NCBI GenBank assembly: GCA_026014615.1
Contig: JAOZHZ010000018.1
Span: 186,001 to 250,000, forward strand
Source: Candidatus Bathyarchaeota archaeon
Lineage (GTDB): Archaea; Thermoproteota; Bathyarchaeia; Bathyarchaeales; Bathycorpusculaceae
Length of the DNA: 64,000 nt
Direction: 5' to 3'
Part shown: positions 51,629 through 61,326 of the stretch, in pieces
How the letters are laid out: every line of letters starts with the position of its first letter
How positions within the stretch are numbered: position 1 is the first letter of the stretch
Position numbers and translations under genes: made by a program
The notes under the pieces: model-generated
Told to the model about the DNA's origin: nothing
Databases searched by the model: none
The model's input: only the letters and a program-made list of their open reading frames with translations

Positions 51629-52833
51629 AAGTTATGCAGTTAACTAAACAGGAACAGCGCATGCTGGATGGCGAAGAAGGCTACGCCGTACGTAAAAGCA
51701 TGGAAATCCTTGTGGCGCTGGGCGACATCTTCGGCGCGGAAAGCCTCATCAAAGTTGGGTCTGTGCAAGTCGCTGGCGTCAGCTACCACAACCTTGGCGA
51801 CGCGGGGCTGGAATTCCTCAACGAACTGGCAAAGGACGGCAAAGTCAAAGTCCTCACCACCCTCAACCCCGCAGGTATGGATTTGGAGAACTGGAAAGCA
51901 CTGGGCATCAGCGAGGACTTCGCGGCTAAGCAGAATCAAGTTATTGGCGCGTTTGAACGTATGGGCATACTTGTAAGTTGCACCTGCACACCCTACCTAA
52001 TTGGCAACCTACCACGGTATGGAGAGCACGTTGCTTGGTCCGAGTCGTCGGCGGTGACGTTTGCCAACAGCGTTTTAGGCGCTAAAACGAACCGTGAAGG
52101 TGGACCGTCGGCGTTGGCGGCGGCGTTTGTAGGCAAAACCCCCTGTTACGGGCTGCATTTGGATGAGAACCGAGTGCCCGACGTTACGGTGCAGGTGGAT
52201 GCGAAGTTGTCGAAGCTTTCTGAGTGGGGCGCCTTAGGCTACGCAATCGGCAAGAAGGCAGAAAACAAAATCACCTACATCACAGGCATCAAAGAAGCTG
52301 AAGTAGACGAGCTCAAAAGCTTCTGCGCGTCCGTTGTGACCTACGGGGCGAAACCGCTGTTCTACATGAAAGGCATCACACCCGCATCAGAAACCGTGCA
52401 AGCGCCCAAAGACACTGTAACCATCGAACAAGCGGACATTCAGAACGCTTATGACAACATCAACGACGAAGTAAGCGAGATAGACTTTGTGTGCGTTGGC
52501 TGCCCTCACTGCAGCATTAAAGAAATCGCCGAAATAGCCAACCTCATAGAAGGCAAAAAAGTCGCGGAAGGCACGGAGTTGTGGGTTGCCACTTCGCGCA
52601 CGGCTAAGCAACTGGCGGATATACGCGGCTACACGCAAGGTATTGAGGCGGCGGGCGGTAAATTCGCATGTGACACCTGCATGGCAGTAGCACCCTTAAA
52701 AGGCAGGTTTAAGGCGTTGGCGACAACATCAGCCAAAGGATGCTTCTACTCACGACATAATCTTATGAAAACTAAAATGGGCAGCCTCAAAGAATGCATA
52801 GAGGCGGCGGTGACAGGAAAATGGAACAACTAA
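51625..52833 (+). CDS. Aconitase X large subunit, probable phosphomevalonate dehydratase
   Basis: 402 aa; MLDGEEGYAVRKSMEILVALG is the AcnX opening, and Cys-containing motifs CTCTPYLIGN, CVGCPHCSIKEI and CDTCMAV probably bind the iron-sulphur cluster. With the small subunit it dehydrates mevalonate 5-phosphate. GTG start overlaps the UbiD-like gene by four bases. Confidence 0.9.
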   Translation: MKVMQLTKQEQRMLDGEEGYAVRKSMEILVALGDIFGAESLIKVGSVQVAGVSYHNLGDAGLEFLNELAKDGKVKVLTTLNPAGMDLENWKALGISEDFAAKQNQVIGAFERMGILVSCTCTPYLIGNLPRYGEHVAWSESSAVTFANSVLGAKTNREGGPSALAAAFVGKTPCYGLHLDENRVPDVTVQVDAKLSKLSEWGALGYAIGKKAENKITYITGIKEAEVDELKSFCASVVTYGAKPLFYMKGITPASETVQAPKDTVTIEQADIQNAYDNINDEVSEIDFVCVGCPHCSIKEIAEIANLIEGKKVAEGTELWVATSRTAKQLADIRGYTQGIEAAGGKFACDTCMAVAPLKGRFKALATTSAKGCFYSRHNLMKTKMGSLKECIEAAVTGKWNN

Positions 52834-53207
52834 AAGGCAGAATAATCTACAAAGGCAAAACCGAAGCCGAAGCGCTAGTTACGACCCAGCCGATTAGCTT
52901 CTACGGCGGCGTAGACCCCAACACAGGCGAGATACTTGAAAAAGGACACGAACTGCAGGGCATCAGCGTAAAGGGCAAGATTCTGGTGTTCCCGCAAGGC
53001 AAAGGCAGCACAGTAGGCAGCTACACGCTCTATCGGCTCAAAAAGAACGGTGTAGCACCCGCAGGCATGGTAAATCGGGAATGCGAAACCATCGTGGCAG
53101 TCGGCGCGATAATCAGCGAAATCCCCTTCGTAGACAAAGTCGACACTGGCAAAATCAAGACAGGAGACAAAGTCCACATAGAAAACGACACCATCACCGT
53201 AAATTAA
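52821..53207 (+). CDS. Aconitase X small (swivel) subunit
   Basis: ATG at 52821 (MEQLKGRIIYKGKTEAEAL) is preferred to the upstream in-frame start. DUF126 swivel domain with ITGxx-like DPNTGEILEKGHELQGISVKG and FPQGKGSTVGSYTLYRLKKNG. 128 aa; overlaps the large subunit by 13 bases, so the two are made together. Confidence 0.9.
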   Translation: MEQLKGRIIYKGKTEAEALVTTQPISFYGGVDPNTGEILEKGHELQGISVKGKILVFPQGKGSTVGSYTLYRLKKNGVAPAGMVNRECETIVAVGAIISEIPFVDKVDTGKIKTGDKVHIENDTITVN

Positions 53208-53444
53208 GACCGGGCTTTCGGTAGTTCGGTGTTGTTTGAGCTACAGCTAGCGATTTTTTTATCTTTTTCTTTGAACCTTTTTAGGACCCAGTTCTTGGTG
53301 TAAACAGTTTTTAGTTATAAAGAGTAATCAATTTGTTTTTCCGACATTTTTTACTGTTTCTTTGACAAGAGGCAAATTGTTTATCTCGGGTAACGCTTTT
53401 CAAGGAGTGCCCTAACTATTCAATGTGAAGGAAGTGCAAAGAAG

Positions 53445-54245
53445 TTGAGCACGGCAAAACCTACAATCCTCAAACTCGGCGGATCCGTAATCACCGACAA
53501 AAACGGAGAATTAGCCGCTAAAACCGAAGCCATTAACCGAATAGCTGAAGAAATAAAACGCGCAGACATGGACAACCTAGTCATCGTGCATGGCGGCGGC
53601 AGTTTTGGTCACCCAACCGCGCAGAAGTACGGCATACAAGACGGACTAAAAGAGCCCTCACAGAAACTTGGGTTCTCAGAAGCCCACCACGTCATGACCG
53701 TGCTTAACGGCTTAATAATGGACGCACTGGTTTGGCACGAAATCCCCTCCCTAAGCATCACGCCCTCAGCCTGCATTATAACGGAGAATGGCAGAATCAA
53801 GTACTTTGACGATACGGTTCTTTGTAATTGTATGAAAATGGGGTTTGTTCCAGTCATGTACGGCGACGCGGTTTTTGATGAGAAGATGGGGTTCTCAGTG
53901 CTTTCAGGCGACCAGTTAATGACTTACTTGGCAGTTAAACTGAAGGCGCAAAAACTCGTGATAGGCGTTGACACTGACGGCTTATACGAGGCAGACCCCA
54001 AAGTGGACAAAACTGCCAAGCCATACTTGAAACTGAATTTGGAGCAGCTAAAGCGGGTGCAGGCAAAAATTGGGGGCGCCCAAACCACCGACGTTACAGG
54101 CGGCATGGCAGGCAAAATCGCTGAGTTAATTCCAGCGGTTGAAGCGGGCGTAACTGTACAGATAGTTAACGCCACCAGAAACCTTCGTGTGCTCCGAGGG
54201 TTAACTGGCGAAAAAATAGAGGGCACTATCATACAGAAGGCATAA
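53445..54245 (+). CDS. ipk: Isopentenyl phosphate kinase
   Basis: Amino-acid-kinase fold: ILKLGGSVITDKN, HGGGSFGHPTAQKYG (with the catalytic-type His of IPK), GDAVFDEKMGFSVLSGDQLM and GGAQTTDVTGGMAGKI. It phosphorylates isopentenyl phosphate to IPP, completing the modified pathway. TTG start. 266 aa; two bases before idi2. Confidence 0.93.
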   Translation: MSTAKPTILKLGGSVITDKNGELAAKTEAINRIAEEIKRADMDNLVIVHGGGSFGHPTAQKYGIQDGLKEPSQKLGFSEAHHVMTVLNGLIMDALVWHEIPSLSITPSACIITENGRIKYFDDTVLCNCMKMGFVPVMYGDAVFDEKMGFSVLSGDQLMTYLAVKLKAQKLVIGVDTDGLYEADPKVDKTAKPYLKLNLEQLKRVQAKIGGAQTTDVTGGMAGKIAELIPAVEAGVTVQIVNATRNLRVLRGLTGEKIEGTIIQKA

Positions 54246-54247
54246 GA

Positions 54248-55348
54248 GTGTCTGAGGAAACCCGAAAACGCAAAGCAGACCACATCAAAATCTGCTTAGA
54301 CGATAAAGCCCAAGCACGAAAAGCCACCACAGGCTTTGAAGACATACACTTCGTGCACAAGGCGCTCCCAGAAATCGACATGCAGAAAATCGATTTATCC
54401 ATCTGCGTTTTCGGGCACAAATTCAACGTCCCCCTCATAGTTGGCGCGATGACGGGGGGAACGGCGGAGGCAGAAAAGATCAACGCCAATATCGCCCAAG
54501 CCGTCGAAAAACTGGGGCTGGGCATGGGTGTTGGAAGCCAAAGAGCCGCAATAGAAGACCACAAGTTAACTGAAACCTTCGCGGTTGTGAGAAAAAAAGC
54601 GCCCACAGCCTTCTTAATCGCCAACATCGGGGGCGTACAGCTCGTCCACGGCTACGGCACTAACGAAGTGAAAAAGGCGGTGGAAATGATTGACGCCGAC
54701 GCAGTTGCCATTCACTTGAACGCCTTACAGGAAGCAATTCAGCCAGAAGGACAAACAAACTTTGAAGGCATCCTTGAAAAAATCGGCGAAATCGCAAGCG
54801 AACTAGATGTGCCTGTCATCGTGAAGGAGACGGGCTGTGGCATTGCGGCGGAAGAAGCCAAGAAGCTTGAGGTAGGCGTGAAAGCCGTTGATGTTGGCGG
54901 TTTAGGCGGGACAAGTTTTGCCGCGGTGGAGTTTTTCCGCACTGAGGAGGAGGCGAGTAGTGCAGAGCATTTTCTGGGGGAAGTTTTCTGGGACTGGGGC
55001 ATCCCAACCGCCATAAGCCTTGTAGAAGCAGCCCAAACTGTGGAGATTCCGATAATTGCATCAGGTGGAGTGCGAGACGGTTCGGACGTAGCAAAGGCGT
55101 TGGCTCTTGGAGCTAGTTTGGCGAGTCTTTCGCATCCTGTTCTGCAAACCGCCGTTAAAGGCGCCGTGGAAACGGAGAATCTGCTTTCACTTTTGGTTGA
55201 GGAGTTAAGAAACGTTATGTTTCTTGTAGGGGCAGGAAAGGTTGAGCAGTTAAGGAGTAGGCCTCTTGTGGTAACTGGGGAAACCGCGCAGTGGCTCACG
55301 ACAAGGGGCTTCTCTGTGGATGGTTACGCACGAAGGAGAGCAAAATAG
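54248..55348 (+). CDS. fni: Type 2 isopentenyl-diphosphate isomerase
   Basis: Flavoprotein TIM barrel interconverting IPP and DMAPP: PLIVGAMTGGTAEAEKINANI, GVGSQRAAIED, AIHLNALQEAIQPEGQTNF (substrate-binding) and VDVGGLGGTSFAAVE with IIASGGVRDGSD (FMN phosphate). 366 aa. GTG start two bases after ipk. Confidence 0.95.
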   Translation: MSEETRKRKADHIKICLDDKAQARKATTGFEDIHFVHKALPEIDMQKIDLSICVFGHKFNVPLIVGAMTGGTAEAEKINANIAQAVEKLGLGMGVGSQRAAIEDHKLTETFAVVRKKAPTAFLIANIGGVQLVHGYGTNEVKKAVEMIDADAVAIHLNALQEAIQPEGQTNFEGILEKIGEIASELDVPVIVKETGCGIAAEEAKKLEVGVKAVDVGGLGGTSFAAVEFFRTEEEASSAEHFLGEVFWDWGIPTAISLVEAAQTVEIPIIASGGVRDGSDVAKALALGASLASLSHPVLQTAVKGAVETENLLSLLVEELRNVMFLVGAGKVEQLRSRPLVVTGETAQWLTTRGFSVDGYARRRAK

Positions 55349-55351
55349 ACC

Positions 55352-56422
55352 GTGGACATCGAAAAGTTTCTCGCTGAAAAGGCGCCACTTATAGACAAGA
55401 CAATAGAAAAATACATCCCAAGAGAATTCAGCGTAAACGCCGTGGTTTTTCGGGTTAACCCGCCAAAATACTGCTGTAACTTGGAGACCATCAACAAAGC
55501 GGTTGCTGACCCCATCTGGGACATGCTAGACCGCGGCGGCAAACGGTGGCGCCCTGCACTGTTCCTGCTTATCTGCGAGGCATTGGGCAAAACGGAGGAT
55601 TACTGCTTAGATTTTGCCGTAATTCCAGAGGTTGTTCACAACGGCACACTGGTAATCGACGACATTGAAGATTCCTCTGAGGTGCGCAGGGGCAAACCGT
55701 GCACGCACAGGATTTTCGGCGTAGACATCGCAGTGAACGCAGGAAACGCCATGTATTACTTGCCGCTTGTGCCCTTGATGGAGCAGAAAAGTTGCGTATC
55801 CACAGAACAAATCCGAGACATGTACGAGATTTACGTGCAGGAAATGATTAACCTCAGCATCGGACAAGCCATGGACATCGCGTGGCACCGAGGCTTAGCC
55901 AACGCCAACGAAATAGACGAGGAAGATTACCTGCAGATGTGCGCCTACAAAACAGGCACGCTCGCACGGATGGCAGCCAAAATCGCCGCCGTTCTATCAG
56001 GCGCAGACGCCGAATTGGTCAAGAACCTGGGAACCTTCGCGGAGAGCATAGGCGTCGCCTTCCAAATGCAAGATGACATTTTAGATTTAACAGGAACAGA
56101 ATTCGCCAAGAAAAAAGGTGGTTTAGGACAGGACATAACCGAGGGCAAACGAACCCTCATTGTTATACGCACCCTCAAAACCGCCACGCCCGCCAACAAA
56201 AAACGTCTCATAGAAATTTTGAGTATGCATACGCCTGACCAGAAGCTTCGCGACGAAGCCATCGGCATCATGGCGGAAAACGACGCGTGTGAGTACGTTA
56301 AGCGGAAGGCTGATTCCATGGTGGAGGAAAGCTGGAGTGAAGTAGACAGGCTGTTGAAGCCGTCGGAAGGCAAGGAAAAATTAAAAGCCTTCGCGGAATT
56401 CCTCATTAAACGAAGCATCTAA
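55352..56422 (+). CDS. Polyprenyl (geranylgeranyl/farnesyl) diphosphate synthase
   Basis: Both aspartate-rich motifs are present, first LVIDDIEDSSEVRRGKP (DDIED form) and second FQMQDDILDLTG (DDxxD). GGKRWRPALFLL matches region I. 356 aa. It elongates prenyl chains for ether lipids. First motif DDIED is atypical compared with DDxxD(xx)D forms but found in archaeal enzymes. Confidence 0.92.
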   Translation: MDIEKFLAEKAPLIDKTIEKYIPREFSVNAVVFRVNPPKYCCNLETINKAVADPIWDMLDRGGKRWRPALFLLICEALGKTEDYCLDFAVIPEVVHNGTLVIDDIEDSSEVRRGKPCTHRIFGVDIAVNAGNAMYYLPLVPLMEQKSCVSTEQIRDMYEIYVQEMINLSIGQAMDIAWHRGLANANEIDEEDYLQMCAYKTGTLARMAAKIAAVLSGADAELVKNLGTFAESIGVAFQMQDDILDLTGTEFAKKKGGLGQDITEGKRTLIVIRTLKTATPANKKRLIEILSMHTPDQKLRDEAIGIMAENDACEYVKRKADSMVEESWSEVDRLLKPSEGKEKLKAFAEFLIKRSI

Positions 56423-56442
56423 CTTCACGAGCGAAAAACATT

Positions 56443-58197
56443 ATGCTAAAAGAAAACGGGGAACTTAGAGAACTTATCCGAAAAACCGCCCTCCTAAACG
56501 CCTCACAACACGGTGGTAAAGCACAGATAGGCGCCATTTTGGGCAAGATTCTGGGCGAAAAAGCAGAACTGCGCACGCAAGTAAAGGAGCTTTCCGCAGT
56601 CATCAACGAGGTTCTATCCGAAGTGAATAGGCTTTCGTTGGAGGAGCAGAAACGGATTGTTGCGGAGAAGTGGCCTGAAACCGCCCAGAAGAAACCCAAA
56701 GTGGAGGAAGAGAAGCGGCTGCCACCCCTGCCCAACGTTGACAAGTACAAGCAGGTGGTGACGCGGTTTTCGCCTAACCCCGACTGCGTGCTACATTTGG
56801 GCTCCGCACGGGCTATTCTGTTAAGCTACGAGTATGCTCGGATGTATAATGGCAAGTTTGTTTTGCGGTTTGAGGACACAGACCCGAAAGTGAAGAAGCC
56901 CAGCTTAGAGTTTTACCCTAAAATTATTGATGACCTTGCATGGTTAGGATGCAAAGTCGACGAAGAATATATCCAAAGCGACAGGCTACCAATTTATTAT
57001 GAGTACGCAAAGAAGCTGATTGGTGACGGCAACGCCTACATCTGCACCTGCGTACCCGACGAGTTCCGTGAAAAAACCCTTGCCAAGCAGCCTTGCCCAT
57101 GCCGCGACCAGCCCCCTGAGGAGCATTTGAAGCGGTGGCAGCGGATGCTAGACGGAACCTACCCCGAAGGCTCAGCAGTTGTCCGCATAAAAACCGACCT
57201 GAATTACCCGAATCCTGCGGTTCGGGACTGGCCTGCCCTGCGGATTATCGACACGGCAAAGTTTCCGCATCCGCGTGTTGGCAGCAAGTACCGCGTTTGG
57301 CCTCTCTACAACATGGCTGCAGGCGTAGATGACCACCTGCTAGGAATAACCCACATTATCCGCGGTAAAGAACACCAAACTAACGGTGTCCGCCAAGAAT
57401 TCCTCTACAAGCATTTGGGGTGGGAGTATCCGCAGGCGATTCACTATGGTAGGCTCAAGATTACGGGTGCGTTTTTGAGTAAATCCAAAATCGTGGCAGG
57501 TGTTAGGGATGGCTCGTTTACGGGTTGGGATGACCCACGACTGGCAACGTTTGCGGCGCTGCGAAGGCGGGGAATAACTGCGGGCGCCATCAAAAAGATG
57601 ATTATCGATGTTGGACCTAAACCTGCTGATGTCACCTTGAGTTGGGAGAACCTGTATTCGTATAACCGTAAAATCCTTGATCCCCAATGTGACAGGTACT
57701 TCTTTGTAGCTGAACCCGCCAAGCTGACAATTAAAAACGTTCCCAAGGAGTTCAACGTGAAGCTGCCGTTGCATCCTGAAAAGCCCGAGGAAGGCGTTCG
57801 ACAATACACCCTAACCCCACACGGCGACGAAGACGCGGTTTTGTTTTGGATTGCAAAGAAAGACGCCGTTAACATGGAGGCGGGTAAAGTGGTGAGGTTG
57901 ATGGAGCTTTTTAACGTCCAAGTCGATAAAGCCACAGAGGATTTGGTTGAGGCAGTGTTTGTTAGTGAATCCTATGAGGACGTGCGTAAAGCCCGAGCAC
58001 AGCTGATTCATTGGATACCTGTGGGCGCAGAGTTTCCGTGTAGTGTGGTTATGCCTGATGCTTTGGTGGTGGAGGGTTTTGCGGAGGGTGCCTGCAAAAA
58101 GTTAAAGCCAGACGCTGTGATACAGTTTGAACGGTTCGGCTTCGTGCGAGTAGACGCCACAGCAGACGACATGTTAGCGTACTACGCACACAAATAA
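56443..58197 (+). CDS. gltX: Glutamyl-tRNA synthetase (archaeal type)
   Basis: N-terminal helical extension (about 1-95), then the Rossmann fold with TRFSPNPDCVLHLGSARA (HIGH-type motif) and FLSKSK (KMSKS-type), and a beta-barrel anticodon part like GlnRS. 584 aa; the LxxG ending of archaeal/eukaryotic GluRS. It also supplies Glu-tRNA(Gln) in organisms with GatDE. Co-directional with the isoprenoid genes. Confidence 0.93.
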   Translation: MLKENGELRELIRKTALLNASQHGGKAQIGAILGKILGEKAELRTQVKELSAVINEVLSEVNRLSLEEQKRIVAEKWPETAQKKPKVEEEKRLPPLPNVDKYKQVVTRFSPNPDCVLHLGSARAILLSYEYARMYNGKFVLRFEDTDPKVKKPSLEFYPKIIDDLAWLGCKVDEEYIQSDRLPIYYEYAKKLIGDGNAYICTCVPDEFREKTLAKQPCPCRDQPPEEHLKRWQRMLDGTYPEGSAVVRIKTDLNYPNPAVRDWPALRIIDTAKFPHPRVGSKYRVWPLYNMAAGVDDHLLGITHIIRGKEHQTNGVRQEFLYKHLGWEYPQAIHYGRLKITGAFLSKSKIVAGVRDGSFTGWDDPRLATFAALRRRGITAGAIKKMIIDVGPKPADVTLSWENLYSYNRKILDPQCDRYFFVAEPAKLTIKNVPKEFNVKLPLHPEKPEEGVRQYTLTPHGDEDAVLFWIAKKDAVNMEAGKVVRLMELFNVQVDKATEDLVEAVFVSESYEDVRKARAQLIHWIPVGAEFPCSVVMPDALVVEGFAEGACKKLKPDAVIQFERFGFVRVDATADDMLAYYAHK

Positions 58198-58216
58198 CCA
58201 AAGAGGAAAAAATGGC

Positions 58217-58537
58217 ATGCGGAAACAAAAAAAAGTCATAATCTGGCCAGCATACTTCGACGCGGGCAAAACCCGAATGGAAGGACGCCGAGTCAACAAA
58301 AACTTGGCGGTGCAGTCTCCGAAAATCTTGGAGTTGGAAGAAGCCGCCACAAAACTTGGGTTAGAACCTGAACTGGTTCCTGAAAACGCTTACCCGAAGA
58401 CGCCGTGGAACAAAGGGGGCATGTTGCTGGTGGAGAAGGAAGACTCCAAAGAGCATGTTATTAACCGACTTGCCAAGCAAGTAATGAAAGCACGAAATGA
58501 AGCGCCCAAACCGCAGCAGCAAACTAAAAAACGCTGA
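58217..58537 (+). CDS. srp19: Signal recognition particle 19 kDa protein
   Basis: VIIWPAYFDAGKTRMEGRRV and LELEEAATKLGLEPELVPENAYPKTPW are diagnostic of SRP19, which binds SRP RNA helices 6 and 8 and primes SRP54 loading. 106 aa with a basic tail. ATG at 58217 follows a short overlapping ATG frame that ends early. Confidence 0.93.
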   Translation: MRKQKKVIIWPAYFDAGKTRMEGRRVNKNLAVQSPKILELEEAATKLGLEPELVPENAYPKTPWNKGGMLLVEKEDSKEHVINRLAKQVMKARNEAPKPQQQTKKR

Positions 58538-58607
58538 GCCTCACATTTCCGAGTTCGGCTGAGTAACAGGCTATTTGGCGTCAATTTGGAGGCTTTTAGT
58601 TATTCTA

Positions 58608-58651
58608 TGCAGAAACAGCAGAGGGGTAGGTCGGTGTTATCGGTTTCTGCA
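58608..58651 (+). terminator. Hairpin after the isoprenoid-gltX-srp19 run
   Basis: TGCAGAAAC (58608-58616) and GTTTCTGCA (58643-58651) are perfect 9-base arms with a 26-base loop. No T-run follows directly, so termination is uncertain; a processing signal or operator is possible. Confidence 0.35.
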
Positions 58652-58716
58652 GCCAAACGCATGTTGAACCTGCGTGCCTAAAAAGGGGCGCTGGAAAAGC
58701 CTTAGCAGAGGCGTTG

Positions 58717-59160
58717 TTATCCCTTGTGGCAGAACGAAATAAACATCATCCGTGCCACTTTGCTGTTGTCTTTGTCGGTTACCCATATCTCATCAACCAA
58801 CCTCACCACTTTATCGATGCGTCCCTCGTCTACTCCAAAGGGAAAAACAACAACAAGATAACTATCAGCAGGCAAACAGCGACGTAACTGCGCAACCCGC
58901 CCACGCAGCCACCCCAAATGAAACCTAGAAACACACTCAACCCCAACCATGCCCTCGGCATTCCTTGCCAAAACATTAACATAAAACGTTGTCCCCTCAA
59001 AATCTGACGGCACCTCAAACCCGATCTCCCGATACCCACGAGCACCCCAAAGCTTCAACGCCGCCGCAACCTTCAACTGCTCAATAACGGGTGAGCTTTT
59101 ACGATTCGCTCGATAATTTGCCCTGAGGTCAGCAGGTAACTTATTGATCACATCAGCCAT
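58717..59160 (-). CDS. Possible nuclease-fold protein (restriction-endonuclease-like)
   Basis: ATG at 59160 gives 147 aa. The order helix, strands and helix around VIEQLKVAAALKLWGARGY, IGFEVPSDFEG and MVGVECVSRF, then LRGRVAQLRRCLPADSYLVVV, recalls PD-(D/E)xK folds of Mrr/UPF0102 type, but the usual ExK lysine is replaced (ECVS). Could be inactive or a DNA-binding relative. Confidence 0.45.
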   Translation of the reverse strand: MADVINKLPADLRANYRANRKSSPVIEQLKVAAALKLWGARGYREIGFEVPSDFEGTTFYVNVLARNAEGMVGVECVSRFHLGWLRGRVAQLRRCLPADSYLVVVFPFGVDEGRIDKVVRLVDEIWVTDKDNSKVARMMFISFCHKG

Positions 59161-59299
59161 ACTACACAACCCTCTTTACCATGTCAATACGCCAAATTAT
59201 ATACGCATTTTCAATATATATATGCTTTATGCATACTTAAATTCTCTGTGCGTAACAAATCACTTAAACAACAGGTCCCAAGTAGCAAGCAGACCAAAA

Positions 59300-59584
59300 A
59301 TGTCCCAACTCACCCCAACGGACCACTTTGACGAATTAACTGCAATCGTTCGGTTCTTACTATACATTAAAAGACACCCAAAATCAGGCATAACCGAAAT
59401 CATAAAAGGCACCCCTGCAGGCCAACGCGCAATATACTCAGCCAAAGAATACGCACAAGAAAACAAACTCATAGACATAACCATGAAAACAACAATTCCC
59501 TATGGACCTCAATACTCTCTCAGTGATAAGGGAAAAAAAGTGGCATCGTATTTAGAGGAAATCCAAAAACTACTGGAACATTAA
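59300..59584 (+). CDS. Winged-helix protein (94 aa)
   Basis: ATG at 59300 is preferred to upstream starts that read through the AT-rich promoter region. FLLYIKRHPKSGITEIIKG, GQRAIYSAKEYAQENKLID and YSLSDKGKKVASYLEEI form a MarR/PadR-like wHTH. Unknown target. Confidence 0.65.
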   Translation: MSQLTPTDHFDELTAIVRFLLYIKRHPKSGITEIIKGTPAGQRAIYSAKEYAQENKLIDITMKTTIPYGPQYSLSDKGKKVASYLEEIQKLLEH

Positions 59585-59736
59585 ACAAACTGTCGCAATT
59601 ATACCGCTCGTCAGGAAAAAACCACGAGCCATCCATCACCTAAAACTCTGTTTTCGTTAAAGCCCATTTTAAGCTGATAAATTTTCATAACCTCAAATGT
59701 ATTTGCAGGTTGTTTCATCGAAGATGCTTAACCCGC

Positions 59737-60696
59737 CTATTTTATTAGAGCTTGAATAGTAGGAACCACAATCGACACTATAGCAATTATGAGACCAATT
59801 GATCCAATGTGTTCTGTAAACCATTTCTTGATGCCAATTTCATAGTCTAGTTCAGATGCTTCTTCATCAAGGGTGCATTCAGTTGGCTTTCCATAAATAT
59901 TGTGTGTAGCCTTCACAATATCATTGAGTCCCATGTCTTTTTTCAATTTATCAACTAAGCTGTCTGTAGCTTGTTTGACACGTTGCTTTTCTTTTTTATT
60001 TCCAGCAAACGCTGTTGTTTTAAAGTAATTTGATAATTCTTGTCCTTTTTTGAGTTGAAGGCGATATTTTGTTTTTAACAGCTCATTGAGGTAGTATATG
60101 CCAACTGTAAAACAAAATACCTCGTTTGGGTTGCAAGAGTTATACATTGAATCTGAGGCAACTCTAAGGTATGTTCTTGCATTTAACCTGTAGAATTTGT
60201 TTGCTTTCTCCTTGAATAATATTGCTATGATAGCTGTTCCGAGTGATGAACCAATGAATAGAGCCTCCAGTAAAGCTGACCCAACATAAGCGAAAGTGAA
60301 TACTGGGAGAATCCAAGAATACTCTGCTGGAAGCGCATCAGGCTTGCTCAGAACAATAGCTAGTAATGAAATCCACAAGACAACCACAATAACCGCGAGA
60401 GACCAAAAAATATAGGTGAAATACTCTCTAACCTTCATAGTTTTAACATATATGATAGGATTTGTTTCAGCCACATGTGTTGTAACTGCAACAGTTAATC
60501 CAGCAGGGACAACAACGATTAGTAATGCTAAAGTTATATTCAAATAAGCCATGTTACCAATTAGGAAGCACTGTACGGTTATCCCAAAAATGGCGTAAAT
60601 TGCTACAAACAATGTCAGCCCGTAGAAATGCTTGGAAGTGTAATTTCGTATGTTTGAGGCGTATTGCCTAAGATGACTTGTTTTTTGTGTTTGCAT
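59737..60696 (-). CDS. Polytopic membrane protein with cytosolic helical domain
   Basis: Spans at about 26-46, 49-73, 92-115, 128-160 and a C-terminal one (SIGLIIAIVSIVVPTIQALI); between 165 and 290 a charged cytosolic part (KKGQELSNYFKTTAFAGNKKEK). 319 aa; not recognised. AT-rich, at the left side of the second accessory region. Confidence 0.6.
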   Translation of the reverse strand: MQTQKTSHLRQYASNIRNYTSKHFYGLTLFVAIYAIFGITVQCFLIGNMAYLNITLALLIVVVPAGLTVAVTTHVAETNPIIYVKTMKVREYFTYIFWSLAVIVVVLWISLLAIVLSKPDALPAEYSWILPVFTFAYVGSALLEALFIGSSLGTAIIAILFKEKANKFYRLNARTYLRVASDSMYNSCNPNEVFCFTVGIYYLNELLKTKYRLQLKKGQELSNYFKTTAFAGNKKEKQRVKQATDSLVDKLKKDMGLNDIVKATHNIYGKPTECTLDEEASELDYEIGIKKWFTEHIGSIGLIIAIVSIVVPTIQALIK

Positions 60697-61180
60697 TTAT
60701 TTATCGTCAGAACGTTAGATTGATTGCTTACTTAGATTTATTTAACACATTTCTGCTTATTCCATGAATAAAATGCGCTAGGTAGAGTAGTCAGCGTGGT
60801 TGCCTTCACTGCTGGCACAACCAGTTTAGCGAATATTTTATCACACCTTACGACGTTCAGAGTGCATGTTTACTGTTAAGGGTTAGGCAAACAAGCAGGG
60901 TCATAAGAATGATGGTGCATAGCCGTGTGAGCGTACCTCTATCCACGGTTTTCGTTTTTCAGAGACATTATTTTGCTTGTTATTGGGGGGCAGGGTTTGA
61001 TTATTTTAAAAGGGCTCTTTTGTTGTGTTTTTTGTTTGTGGGGTTTCTTTATAGGTTGTTGGTGGTTTTGGTGTGTTGTGACGGGCGAACCGTACTTTAT
61101 GGGCTATGCTAGTGCCCAATTGCATTGCACTGACATTGCTGTTTTCTGTTTTCTTTGCGGTCAACGAACCTATTTGCTGC

Positions 61181-61223
61181 CTATTTGGATGCTATTAGAA
61201 ATAGAATGCAGAAACCTATAGGG
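61181..61223 (-). repeat. Inverted copy of the 31155-31197 motif; intergenic region 60697-61326
   Basis: Reverse complement matches 31155-31197 at 39 of 43 bases, sharing CCCTATAG, TTTCTGCAT, CTATTTCTAATAG and TCCAAATAG. It lies about 100 bases before the second integrase gene. The rest of the 630-base gap shows no convincing gene; short Phe/Cys-rich frames at 60909-61221 look non-coding. Confidence 0.65.
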
Positions 61224-61326
61224 AAGTTACGGTTTAACTGTTGTTATCTGATTGGATATTTTGCAATCCAACTGTATGATACGCAAAGTTTTAGAGGGAT
61301 ATTCACAGCTAAAGAGGTGACTTTCG

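Noticed and set aside
54739-55299. 186-aa antisense frame in the type 2 isomerase gene
   Set aside because: Ser/Pro/Thr-rich shadow of a well-defined enzyme gene.
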